Positions 9,549 to 18,402 of a DNA stretch of 64,000 nt are shown here, one piece after another (position 1 is the first letter of the stretch; the number at the start of each line of letters is the position of its first letter). Below the pieces are notes generated by a model. The model saw only the letters and a list, made by a program, of their open reading frames with translations, was not told the DNA's origin and did not search any database. The DNA comes from JBBDSH01 sp040905045. Its GTDB lineage: Bacteria; Pseudomonadota; Gammaproteobacteria; Eutrophobiales; Eutrophobiaceae. The stretch spans positions 1 to 64,000 of the forward strand of contig JBBDSH010000096.1 in assembly GCA_040905045.1 (NCBI GenBank), read 5' to 3'. The position numbers and the translations under genes were made by a program.

Positions 9549-10190
9549 TCAGCCTGTGGCGCCATTCTGCCAAGCGTACCGGAATAGTTCCAGGTCTTTG
9601 CTGTAAAACTTTTCGATTGCTTCTTTCAGTTCCGTATCATAATAGTCCGAATATCGGGCGTGTTCCGAGACGTTCTTTTCCGGCAATTTTTCCGGTTTGA
9701 TACCGATGTGCGTACAGATTTCGTTCCATGACTCCTGTAATGTTTCGTAACGGCCGATATAGTCCATTGCAATTTGATCGGCGTTATCAATCAGGAATTG
9801 ATACTGGGGAAGGATAAGCATGCGTCTTCGGAATGCGTCTCTTTGAAAGAGTTGTTTTATCGTGATGATTTCTCTTCCCCTGAAATCCGGATTTTTCCGA
9901 TTGAGAAAGAAGCACGCGGAAATAAATCGATCAAAGGGATTGCGGACAAAGGCAAATTTGAAATAGGAATCCCGAACTTCACGGGACAGATACGATTCAA
10001 TCTGCCGGAAGGAAATATGCCCGTGCTTCAGCGCCGCAATCTCCGGGATGGGGATGCTGCTCTCGCCGTGCAGAATCTTCTGTTCCCAGTCATTTTCGTC
10101 CAGATGAGGACGCAATGCCTCCCGAACGGCATGGGTAGCGGTTCTGGGAACGGCAAAGAATATAAATCGATGTTTGTGGGAAATAATCAC
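9549..10190 (-). CDS. Sulfotransferase family 2-type protein
   Basis: 213 residues of the Golgi-type carbohydrate sulfotransferase superfamily. The N-terminal strand and loop FIFFAVPRTATHAVREAL (residues ~9-27) is the 5' phosphosulfate-binding region. A FAFVRNPFDRFISA segment near residue 80 is the 3' phosphate-binding part. No signal peptide is seen. It is shorter and unlike the TPR-sulfotransferases at 4590-8394, so three separate sulfotransferases lie within 6 kb. It precedes the beta-hydroxylase in a probable two-gene operon. Its acceptor is unknown. Confidence 0.87.
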   Translation of the reverse strand: MIISHKHRFIFFAVPRTATHAVREALRPHLDENDWEQKILHGESSIPIPEIAALKHGHISFRQIESYLSREVRDSYFKFAFVRNPFDRFISACFFLNRKNPDFRGREIITIKQLFQRDAFRRRMLILPQYQFLIDNADQIAMDYIGRYETLQESWNEICTHIGIKPEKLPEKNVSEHARYSDYYDTELKEAIEKFYSKDLELFRYAWQNGATG

Positions 10191-10568
10191 CGGCTATCCA
10201 CTGTTCAGCTTCACCTCTGGCAATATTCACTATCCTACCCGCGGCATTGTTTTTTGGCCATTCCAGGCTGTAAGCTTAAATGTTACGGATTGACTTTGCT
10301 CGGAAATTACGTAATCTTTGCCGCCACTTTTTATTCCCTCAAGTGATCGAGATGAAAAACGGAAATACCCGTCTGTTTCCGGATACCGGCGTACCAGCGT
10401 GCCGGGCCGACTCGATCCTGCCTCGTTTCATTAATATTGTGATTACCGTCAGGAAAACGAGGATCGGCTGAGCCGGCAGCCGATCGGTGTCCTGAAGCGC
10501 ACCGGCGAGACCGCCGGCGCATCCGTAATAACACGGGGCTGAACCCCTGACAGCAACGGTAATCCACA
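10191..10568 (+). other. Gene-free stretch with a series of stem-loops before the MATE gene
   Basis: No gene is supported here. Four potential stems lie in tandem on the + strand: CCTCGTTT (10421-10428) with AAACGAGG (10455-10462); GATCGGCTG (10462-10470) with CAGCCGATC (10477-10485); CCGGCG (10502-10507) with CGCCGG (10512-10517); GGGG with CCCC (10534-10546). The last ends 22 bases before the MATE start codon. This looks like a structured leader, but it matches no riboswitch class I could recognise. Confidence 0.45.
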
Positions 10569-11993
10569 ATGAATCCTGTAAAAGTATTACAAGAATTGAT
10601 GGTACGGTCCGGCCGGGCCTGGGCCTTCATGCGCCTCGCCGTGGCGGGCGGTAATCTCGACTACACCACCGGTTCCATTCGTCGCGCCGTCCTGCTGCTT
10701 TCCATACCCATGGTCCTGGAAATGGCGATGGAGTCCATCTTCGCCATTGTCGATATCTTTTTTGTTTCATACCTGGGGGCGGCGGCGGTGGCGACCGTCG
10801 GCCTGACCGAGGCCCTGTTGTCGCTGCTCTACGCCGTGGCCATCGGCCTCAGCGTCGCGGTGACGGCCCTGGTGGCGCGCCGCATCGGCGAGAAGAATAC
10901 TACCGGTGCCGTCACGATCGCGGCACAGACTATCTGGTTGGGCGTGATTATCGGATCAGTCGTCGGCATCGTCGGTGTTTTCAACGCCGAGGCTATCCTC
11001 CGCTTCATGGGCGCCGGGGAGGCCGTTATCGCCGAAGGCAAGGGTTATATGGCCATCATGCTGGGCGGCAGCATCAATATCCTGTTTCTGTTCCTGCTGA
11101 ATGCGGTTTACCGGGGCGCCGGTAATGCCAGCATCGCCATGCGCTCCCTGTGGCTGGCCAACGGTATCAACATCATCCTGGATCCCTGCCTGATCTTCGG
11201 CCTCGGTCCCTTTCCGGAAATGGGCGTCACCGGCGCGGCCATTGCCACCAACATTGGCCGCAGTATCGGCGTGATCTACCAGCTTTATCATCTGTTTGAC
11301 GGCCGGGCCATTATAACTCTGACCTTGAAACGGATGGCCTTTGTTCCGGGGATCATGCTGTCGCTGCTGAAACTCTCGGTGGGCGGCATCGGCCAGATCC
11401 TCATCGCCACGGCCAGCTGGGTGGTTCTGATGAAAATCGTGGCCGCCTACGGCAGCGAGGCGGTGGCGGGTTATACCATCGCCATCCGCATCGTCATTTT
11501 CACGATTCTTCCCGTCATGGGTATGAGTAACGCCGCCGCCACGCTCGTCGGCCAGAACCTTGGCGCCGCTCATCCCGAACGGGCGGAACACTCGGTGTTC
11601 AAGGTGTTGCAATACACTTTTCTTTTCCTGGTTGTGATCTTCATTTTTCTGTTTATTTATGCCCGGCCGTTAATGGGAATATTCAGTGCCGATACGGCGG
11701 TGATAGACGTCGGAGTCGACTGCCTGAGAATCTTCGCCGTCGGCCTGTTTTCATTCTGCCTGGGCATAGTATTGATCCAGGCCCTGAACGGCGCCGGTGA
11801 CACCATGACACCGACGCGCATTAACCTGCTTTGTTTCTGGGCCATCGAGATTCCGCTGGCGTGGGTGCTGGCCGAGGTGATGTTGCTTGGCCCGCAGGGT
11901 GTCTTCATCGCCATTCCCGTGGCGGAGACCCTGATGGCGGTGCTGGCGTGGATGGCCTTCCGTAAAGGTGCATGGAAGTTGAACAAAGTGTAG
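10569..11993 (+). CDS. MATE family multidrug/toxin exporter
   Basis: 474 residues with about twelve hydrophobic segments in two related halves, beginning IRRAVLLLSIPMVLEMAMESIF. This is the usual start of a MATE/NorM-type antiporter, and the length is normal for the family. These inner-membrane proteins export cationic drugs or metabolites using sodium or proton gradients. The gene follows a structured leader (10421-10546) that might regulate it. The stop codon TAG is formed by the first bases of a dispersed GTAGGGTGGGT repeat. Its position beside the sulfotransferase/hydroxylase genes allows a role in exporting a modified product, but nothing in the sequence proves that. Confidence 0.93.
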   Translation: MNPVKVLQELMVRSGRAWAFMRLAVAGGNLDYTTGSIRRAVLLLSIPMVLEMAMESIFAIVDIFFVSYLGAAAVATVGLTEALLSLLYAVAIGLSVAVTALVARRIGEKNTTGAVTIAAQTIWLGVIIGSVVGIVGVFNAEAILRFMGAGEAVIAEGKGYMAIMLGGSINILFLFLLNAVYRGAGNASIAMRSLWLANGINIILDPCLIFGLGPFPEMGVTGAAIATNIGRSIGVIYQLYHLFDGRAIITLTLKRMAFVPGIMLSLLKLSVGGIGQILIATASWVVLMKIVAAYGSEAVAGYTIAIRIVIFTILPVMGMSNAAATLVGQNLGAAHPERAEHSVFKVLQYTFLFLVVIFIFLFIYARPLMGIFSADTAVIDVGVDCLRIFAVGLFSFCLGIVLIQALNGAGDTMTPTRINLLCFWAIEIPLAWVLAEVMLLGPQGVFIAIPVAETLMAVLAWMAFRKGAWKLNKV

Positions 11994-12404
11994 GGTGGGT
12001 AGAGCGAAGCGAAACCCACCGACCACCGGGAACAGTCTCCATGGTGGGTTTCGCAAACAACGCTCAACCCACCCTACAACTACAAGCCACTAGAACTCGT
12101 AGCCCGGATGGAGCGCAGCGGAATCCGGGTTACGGGCTACAAGACTGCGCTTCATCCACGCTACAAGATTCCGGTTATCCAGGAAGTCAAACCCTGGTTG
12201 TAGGAACGCCGACCTCGGCGCGAATATAACTTCAATCATTCGGCTCGGGGGCGCGCCTCCTACTTCCTCCGTTTCACATCGAAGTTAAATTCAGGCCGGG
12301 GATGGAGAATATAAATCGATCTCGCAAAGGGCGCAAAGATCGCAGAGGGATCTATCATTTTCTGTTTCCTTGGCGTACTTGGCGCTCTTTGCGAGATCAA
12401 ATTT
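11990..12404. repeat. Composite block of four dispersed repeat families
   Basis: The 469-base gap after the MATE gene is almost entirely repeats. It holds family D (GTAGGGTGGGT...ACCCACCCTAC, 11990-12077), family C (TAGCCCGGATGGAGCGCAGC, about 12103-12170), a family B fragment (about 12186-12275) and family E (12318-12398). Family E has perfect 12-base arms GATCTCGCAAAG and CTTTGCGAGATC. No gene is present. Confidence 0.85.
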
Positions 12405-12462
12405 TACAGGCATCATTCCATGGACGGCATTCTCCGGCTTCCATGTGACTTGTTACTGTCTG

Positions 12463-13377
12463 TCAACACCTTTTAATTCCCGAAAGAGTCGTCGGCGCCA
12501 GTTCCCGGATCAGTTGCAGGAAATGCTCGACCCAGGGCGGGGCGTCCGGCCGTGATGCGGCGTAGAGCCGGCACCAGAGACCGTTCCTGCCCAGGGGCAG
12601 GGAACGGATATAACCCTGTTCCACCTGCGGCTGAATGGTCCAGGTGGGCAACATGGCCAGACCGCGGCCGCTGGCTACCAGTTGAATGATGGCGATGGTG
12701 AGTTCGGCGGTGCGTCTGTCGGGATCGACACCGGCCGGTTTCAGGAATTCACGCACGCCGTCCAGCTGCCTGTCATCAACCGGGTAATGGATGAGGGTCT
12801 CTTGAGCGAAATCCTCGGGCGTCAGATAGGACCTGCCCGCCAGCATGTGCCGGGGCGAGCAGCAGCCCACCATCTCGAAATCGAACAGGGAGTGATAGGC
12901 CACGCCGTCGCGGTTTTCCGGTTCACTGTGCACGGCCAGGTCGGCTTCATTATTCAGCACCAGCGCCACCGGATCCGGTGTCAGGCCGGAGACCAGATCC
13001 TGTTCCACCTCCGGCCATTCATTCAGCAGCCGATCCAGGGCCGGCATGAGCCAGTCGAAGCAACTGTGACATTCCAGAGCGATACGCAGAGTCCCGGCGG
13101 AACCGCCGGCGATGCGGGCGATATCCCGCTCGGCATCATCGATTCGCCGCATCACCTCCCGGGCCAGGTTCATGAGCCGTTCCCCGGAGGGCGTCAGGCG
13201 CAGCGGCTGGCTCTTGCGCTCGAACAGGCTGACACCGTACTGCGCCTCCAGTTGCTTGAACTGCTGCGACAGCGCGGAGTGGGTAATGCAGAGATGTTGC
13301 GCCGCGCGGGACATGCTGCCCATCTCGGCCAGGGCGAGGATGGCACGTAAGTGCCTGATTTCCAAGGGTGACGACAT
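12463..13377 (-). CDS. metR: LysR-type methionine regulator MetR
   Basis: 304 residues. An N-terminal winged helix-turn-helix (residues ~5-62, with SMSRAAQHLCITHSALSQQ) is followed by a LysR substrate-binding domain. The segment IALECHSCFDWLMPAL closely resembles the homocysteine-responsive MetR of enterobacteria. Known MetR proteins activate metE, metF and metH with homocysteine as co-effector. Divergent placement next to metF-metH strongly supports this role. A 16-base inverted repeat in the shared promoter region (13380-13430) is the obvious candidate operator. Confidence 0.93.
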   Translation of the reverse strand: MSSPLEIRHLRAILALAEMGSMSRAAQHLCITHSALSQQFKQLEAQYGVSLFERKSQPLRLTPSGERLMNLAREVMRRIDDAERDIARIAGGSAGTLRIALECHSCFDWLMPALDRLLNEWPEVEQDLVSGLTPDPVALVLNNEADLAVHSEPENRDGVAYHSLFDFEMVGCCSPRHMLAGRSYLTPEDFAQETLIHYPVDDRQLDGVREFLKPAGVDPDRRTAELTIAIIQLVASGRGLAMLPTWTIQPQVEQGYIRSLPLGRNGLWCRLYAASRPDAPPWVEHFLQLIRELAPTTLSGIKRC

Positions 13378-13379
13378 TT

Positions 13380-13430
13380 ATATAAGTTTAATTAACATTC
13401 AGGTTAAAAATATATTAATTGAACTTATAT
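13380..13430. promoter_or_regulatory. Large inverted repeat between metR and metF (candidate MetR operator)
   Basis: Left arm ATATAAGTTTAATTAA (13380-13395) and right arm TTAATTGAACTTATAT (13415-13430) match at 15 of 16 positions, with a 19-base AT-rich spacer. It lies in the short AT-rich divergent promoter region, as expected for a LysR-type binding region. A perfect TGAA-N5-TTCA box is not seen. Confidence 0.65.
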
Positions 13431-13472
13431 AGCAAGGACGTAGGATGTTGTTTCCGTAAGGAGGTTGTCACT

Positions 13473-14420
13473 ATGCACACTAATCAAGAACCCGAACACA
13501 ATAATCTCAATCTGCGCTCCCGGACCACACCGATCCGGGAGAGGCTGTCCGTATCGTTTGAATTTTTTCCGCCCGCGACGGAGGAAATGCAGCAGAAACT
13601 CTGGTCGGCGGTAGAACGACTGGCGCCCCTGAAACCGGCCTTTATGTCGGTGACCTACGGTGCCGGCGGTTCCACCCGTGAGCGCACCCATGCCACCGTC
13701 AAGCGCATGCTGACCGACACAGATGTGTCGCCGGCGGCGCACCTGACCTGTGTCGGCGCCTCGCGCGGCGAGGTGGACGATGTGGTGCGTGCCTATAAGG
13801 ACGCCGGTATTAAAAAGATTGTCGCCCTGCGCGGTGATCCGCCCGATCCGGAGGCCGGCTTCCAACCGCATCCGCAGGGGTATAAAAATGCCGCAGATCT
13901 GGTCGCGGGTATCCGCAAGATCGGTGATTTCGACATCAGTGTCGCCGCCTATCCGGAAAAGCATCCGGATTCACCCGACATGCAGGCGGATCTGGATAAC
14001 CTGAAGCGCAAGATCGACGCCGGCGCCAATCGCGCCATTACCCAGTTCTTTTTCAACACCGACGACTATCCGCGCTTTCTCGACATGGCGCGGGCCCAGG
14101 ACATCAGCGTTCCTATCGTCCCGGGCATCATGCCGGTCACCAACTACGCCAAGCTGTGCCGTTTTGCGGCCGGCTGCGGCGCCACCATCCCCGACTGGCT
14201 GGCGCAATTATTTGAAGGACTGGATGATGCGCCTGAGGAACGCAAGCTGATCGCCGCCTCGGTGGCGATTTCCCAGTGCGAACGCCTGCTGGAATACGGC
14301 GTCCGCAGTTTTCACTTTTATACCCTCAACCGCGCGGAACTGACCTGGGCCATCTGTCATTCCCTGGGCCTGCGCGCGGAACCCGAAGACGACAAAGTAC
14401 TTCAACACGGAGCAGCGTAA
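13473..14420 (+). CDS. metF: Methylenetetrahydrofolate reductase MetF
   Basis: 315 residues. The start at 13473 is chosen because AAGGAGG lies at 13458-13464, while the longer TTG-initiated frame would run back into the inverted-repeat operator. The protein has the FAD TIM-barrel features of MetF: SFEFFPP near the N terminus, SVTYGAGGSTRERTHATV, VALRGDPP, and ANRAITQFFFN. MetF reduces 5,10-methylene-THF to 5-methyl-THF, the methyl donor for MetH. Its stop codon overlaps the MetH start in TAATG, so translation is probably coupled. Confidence 0.97.
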   Translation: MHTNQEPEHNNLNLRSRTTPIRERLSVSFEFFPPATEEMQQKLWSAVERLAPLKPAFMSVTYGAGGSTRERTHATVKRMLTDTDVSPAAHLTCVGASRGEVDDVVRAYKDAGIKKIVALRGDPPDPEAGFQPHPQGYKNAADLVAGIRKIGDFDISVAAYPEKHPDSPDMQADLDNLKRKIDAGANRAITQFFFNTDDYPRFLDMARAQDISVPIVPGIMPVTNYAKLCRFAAGCGATIPDWLAQLFEGLDDAPEERKLIAASVAISQCERLLEYGVRSFHFYTLNRAELTWAICHSLGLRAEPEDDKVLQHGAA

Positions 14421-17400
14421 TGACGGATACGAACGAAAATAATATCAATGAACTGAAGCAGAAGCTGAAGGATCGCATCGTCCTTCTGGACGGCGCCATG
14501 GGCACCATGATCCAGAATCTGTCACTGGAGGAAGCCGATTTCCGCGGTGATCTTCTCAAGGACCACGGCTGTGAACTGCGCGGCAATAACGATGCCCTGA
14601 ACCTGAGCAAACCGGATGCGATTCTGAATATCCATCGCGACTTCCTGAAGGCGGGCGCGGATATCCTCAAGACCAACACTTTCAATTCCACCCGCATCGC
14701 CCAGGCCGATTATGAGATGGAGGATCAGGTAAGGGACCTGAACCGTACCGGCGCCGAACTGGCCCGCAAGGCCGTGGACGAGATTCTGGCCGAAGAACCG
14801 GACAAGCCCCGCTGGATCGCGGGTGTTCTCGGTCCCACCAACCGCACCGCGTCCATTTCACCGGACGTCACCGATCCCGGCTACCGTGCCGTGACTTTCG
14901 ACGATCTGCGCGAGGCCTACTACGAGGCCGTCGAGGCCCTGGTGGAAGGCGGTGTCGATGCCATCCTGATCGAGACTATTTTCGATACGCTGAACGCCAA
15001 GGCGGCCATTTTCGCCGTGCGGGAATACAGCGATGAACACGGTATCGATCTGCCGCTGATGATCTCCGGCACCATCACCGACGCCAGCGGCCGCACGCTC
15101 AGCGGCCAGACTGTGGAAGCGTTCTGGCATTCGGTCCGGCATGCCGAACCCCTGTCCGTGGGACTGAACTGCGCCCTGGGCGCGGAGCAATTGCGCGAAT
15201 ACGTGGACGATCTGTCCCGTATCGCCGAAACCAATGTCAGTTGCCATCCCAACGCCGGCCTGCCCAACGAGTTCGGCGAATACGATGAGTCACCGGAACA
15301 CATGGCCGGCATCATTGCCGATTTCGCCAAAAACGGCCTGGTGAATATTATCGGCGGCTGCTGCGGCACCACGCCGGAGCATATCGCGGCCATTGCGAAG
15401 GCCGTCAATGACGCCACACCGAGAGCCATACCGGAACCGGAGATTCACTGCCGTCTGTCCGGCCTGGAACCCATGATCATCACGCCGGACAGCAACTTCG
15501 TCAATATCGGTGAGCGCACCAACATCACCGGTTCGGCCCGTTTCGCGCGTCTCATCCGGGAAGAGGATTACGACACCGCCATCAACGTCGCCCGGGAACA
15601 GGTGGAGAACGGCGCCCAGATCATCGACGTCAACATGGACGAGGGCATGCTGGATTCCGAGGCGGCCATGGTGAAGTTCCTGAACCTGATCGCTGCCGAG
15701 CCGGATATCTGCAAGGTGCCGATCATGGTGGACTCTTCCAAGTGGGAGGTGATCGAGGCCGGCCTGAAATGCATCCAGGGTAAATCCGTGGTCAATTCCA
15801 TCAGCATGAAGGAAGGTGAGGAGGAGTTCCTGCAACGGGCGCGCCTGGCGAAGCGTTATGGCGCGGCCGTGGTCGTCATGGCATTCGACGAACAGGGACA
15901 GGCGGATACGCTGGAACGTAAAACGGAAATCTGCGAACGCGCCTACAAACTGCTGATCGAGCAGGCCGGGTTCGCGCCGGAAGACATTATCTTCGATCCC
16001 AATGTCTTCGCCGTGGCCACCGGCATTGCCGAGCATAACGATTATGCGCGGGCCTTTATCGAGGCCACCGGCTGGATCACCGATAATCTGCCCCATGCCA
16101 TGGTATCCGGCGGGCTTTCCAACCTGTCCTTTTCGTTCCGCGGCAACAATGCCCTGCGCGAGGCCATGCATTCCGTGTTCCTTTACCACGCCATTCAGCG
16201 CGGCATGACCATGGCCATCGTCAACGCCGGTAAACTGCCCGTGTACGAGGATGTCGATGAGGAATTGCGCGAGGCCATCGAGGACGTGATTTTCAACCGG
16301 CGCGAGGATGCCGGCGAGCGTCTGCTGGAAATGGCCACCACGGTCAAGGACGAGCAGGAGGATGAAACGGAGAAGCTGGAGTGGCGGGAAAAACCCGTCA
16401 ATGAACGTCTGGAATACGCCCTGGTGCATGGTATTGATGAATACGTCATCGAGGACACCACCGAGGCGCATCAGAGCGCGAATGCCGCCATCGAGGTGGT
16501 CGAGGGACCGCTCATGGACGGCATGAACGTGGTCGGGGATCTGTTCGGTTCCGGCAAGATGTTCCTGCCGCAGGTGGTGAAAAGCGCCCGGGTCATGAAA
16601 AAAGCCGTGGCCTACTTGGAACCGTTCATCGAGGAAGAGAAGGACGATTCCGATAAGTCCGAAAACGCCGGCACCGTGGTGCTGGCCACCGCCAAGGGCG
16701 ACGTTCACGACATCGGCAAGAACATTGTCGGCGTGGTCCTGCGTTGTAATAACTATCGTGTCGTGGATCTCGGCGTCATGGTTCCGGCAGCAAAGATCAT
16801 CGAGGCCGTGCGCAAGGAGAACGCCGATGTTGTCGGCGTCTCGGGTCTTATCACGCCCAGCCTGGACGAGATGATCCACGTCGCTTCGGAACTGGAGCGG
16901 GAAGGCATGAGTCTGCCCCTGCTCATCGGCGGCGCCACCACCAGCAAGATCCATACGGCGGTGAAAGTCGCGCCGGCCTACAGCGGTCCGACCGTATACG
17001 TGCCGGACGCCTCGCGTTCCGTCGGCGTGGTATCGAAGCTGATGAGCGGCAAGAGTGCCGAATTTGCGCAAAGCATCGCCGAGGAATACCAGCAGCTGCG
17101 CGATCAGCGCGACAGCCAGGATAGCAAGCGCAAGAAGCTGAGTATTGAAAAGGCGCGCGACAATCGGCCGGACTACGACTGGTCCTCCCATGAGACAGCG
17201 GCACCCGCATTTACGGGAACGAAGATCTTCGAGGATTACGACCTGCGCGAGCTGGCCGGTTACATTGACTGGACGCCGTTCTTCCAGACCTGGGATCTGT
17301 CCGGGACCTATCCGCGCATCTTTGAAGATGAAACCGTCGGCGAGAGTGCGCGTGAACTGTTTGATGATGCACAGGAACTGCTGGAAGAAATCATCGAGAA

Positions 17401-18169
17401 TAAATGGTTCACGCCGCGCGCGGTGATCGGTTTCTGGCCCGCCAGCAGTGTCGGCGACGACATCGAGGTGTACGAGGATGTTGAATCGAACAAGCTGAAG
17501 ACGGTGATTCATACCCTGCGGCAGCAGTCACAGTTCCGTCAGAACTCGCGCGCGAATCTGGCACTGGCGGATTACATTGCGCCGAAGGAATCCGGTGTCA
17601 CTGACTGGATCGGCGGCTTTGCCGTCACCTCCGGGCATGAAGTGGATAAACTGGCGCGCAAGTACGAGGAAAACAACGATGATTACCGCGCCATCATGAT
17701 CACGGCCCTGGCCGATCGTTTCGCCGAGGCCTTTGCCGAGCGCATGCACGAGCGGGTTCGCAGGGAGTTCTGGGGTTACGCCCCCGACGAAAAGCTGGAC
17801 AGCCACGCCCTGATCAAGGAGAAGTACCAGGGTATCCGTCCCGCGCCGGGTTATCCCGCCTGTCCGGACCATACCGAGAAAGGCATCCTGTTCGATCTGC
17901 TGGATGCGGAACAGGCCACGGGCATTGAACTGACTGAAAGTTTTGCCATGTGGCCGGCCGCCGCCGTCAGCGGCTATTACTTCTCCCATCCGGAGAGCAA
18001 GTATTTCGGCGTCGGCAAGATCGAACGCGATCAGGTAGAAGACTACGCCGATCGCAAGGGCATGAAACTCCGAGAGATGGAAAAGTGGTTGTCGCCCAAC
18101 CTGAACTATCAGCCGGGTAAGGAAGATTCAAAAGACGAGGATGCCGACGACGATCGCAAGGCAGCTTAA
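14420..18169 (+). CDS. metH: Cobalamin-dependent methionine synthase MetH
   Basis: 1249 residues, near the usual ~1230. The start at 14420 overlaps the metF stop; a longer upstream frame would bury metF. All four modules are present: homocysteine-binding barrel with zinc cysteines (NCALG near 249 and GGCCGT near 312), pterin-binding barrel (NIGERTNITGS), cobalamin domain with the DVHDIGKNIVG loop (His near 762), and the AdoMet reactivation domain with RPAPGYPACPDH. It transfers a methyl group from methyl-THF to homocysteine via cobalamin. No cobalamin-independent metE is in this window. Confidence 0.98.
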   Translation: MTDTNENNINELKQKLKDRIVLLDGAMGTMIQNLSLEEADFRGDLLKDHGCELRGNNDALNLSKPDAILNIHRDFLKAGADILKTNTFNSTRIAQADYEMEDQVRDLNRTGAELARKAVDEILAEEPDKPRWIAGVLGPTNRTASISPDVTDPGYRAVTFDDLREAYYEAVEALVEGGVDAILIETIFDTLNAKAAIFAVREYSDEHGIDLPLMISGTITDASGRTLSGQTVEAFWHSVRHAEPLSVGLNCALGAEQLREYVDDLSRIAETNVSCHPNAGLPNEFGEYDESPEHMAGIIADFAKNGLVNIIGGCCGTTPEHIAAIAKAVNDATPRAIPEPEIHCRLSGLEPMIITPDSNFVNIGERTNITGSARFARLIREEDYDTAINVAREQVENGAQIIDVNMDEGMLDSEAAMVKFLNLIAAEPDICKVPIMVDSSKWEVIEAGLKCIQGKSVVNSISMKEGEEEFLQRARLAKRYGAAVVVMAFDEQGQADTLERKTEICERAYKLLIEQAGFAPEDIIFDPNVFAVATGIAEHNDYARAFIEATGWITDNLPHAMVSGGLSNLSFSFRGNNALREAMHSVFLYHAIQRGMTMAIVNAGKLPVYEDVDEELREAIEDVIFNRREDAGERLLEMATTVKDEQEDETEKLEWREKPVNERLEYALVHGIDEYVIEDTTEAHQSANAAIEVVEGPLMDGMNVVGDLFGSGKMFLPQVVKSARVMKKAVAYLEPFIEEEKDDSDKSENAGTVVLATAKGDVHDIGKNIVGVVLRCNNYRVVDLGVMVPAAKIIEAVRKENADVVGVSGLITPSLDEMIHVASELEREGMSLPLLIGGATTSKIHTAVKVAPAYSGPTVYVPDASRSVGVVSKLMSGKSAEFAQSIAEEYQQLRDQRDSQDSKRKKLSIEKARDNRPDYDWSSHETAAPAFTGTKIFEDYDLRELAGYIDWTPFFQTWDLSGTYPRIFEDETVGESARELFDDAQELLEEIIENKWFTPRAVIGFWPASSVGDDIEVYEDVESNKLKTVIHTLRQQSQFRQNSRANLALADYIAPKESGVTDWIGGFAVTSGHEVDKLARKYEENNDDYRAIMITALADRFAEAFAERMHERVRREFWGYAPDEKLDSHALIKEKYQGIRPAPGYPACPDHTEKGILFDLLDAEQATGIELTESFAMWPAAAVSGYYFSHPESKYFGVGKIERDQVEDYADRKGMKLREMEKWLSPNLNYQPGKEDSKDEDADDDRKAA

Positions 18170-18385
18170 AGGCAGCTACAAGGCACAAGGCACAAGGTAC
18201 AAGGTACAAGGTACAAGTAACAGCTGAACCCTGGTTGTGGGAGTGCCGCCCTCGGCGCGAATAAAATGATTCGCAGCCGGGTGGCCGCTCCCACAATCAG
18301 GGTTTGGCATTGGGGTGAAACGAAGCTCGTAGGAGGCGCGCCCCCGCGCCGAATTACCAGTCACCGATTACGAATCATACCGAAT
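18170..18385. repeat. Short tandem CACAAGG/TACAAGG array plus family B palindrome
   Basis: Bases 18176-18218 are a tandem run of 7-base units (GGCACAA then GGTACAA). They are followed by a family B element (about 18228-18352) and a short ATTACGAATCA-type stretch. The array starts within ten bases of the metH stop codon. No gene is present. Confidence 0.8.
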
Positions 18386-18402
18386 GTGGTTATCATGACC
18401 GC

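Noticed and set aside
10534..10563. Partial likeness to the 3' part of a TPP riboswitch (GAACCCCTGA...GGTAATCC)
   Set aside because: The CTGAGA half and the required pairing order are missing.
15290..17512. Long open frame on the minus strand opposite metH
   Set aside because: It is a shadow of the metH codon pattern; metH is complete with all known motifs.
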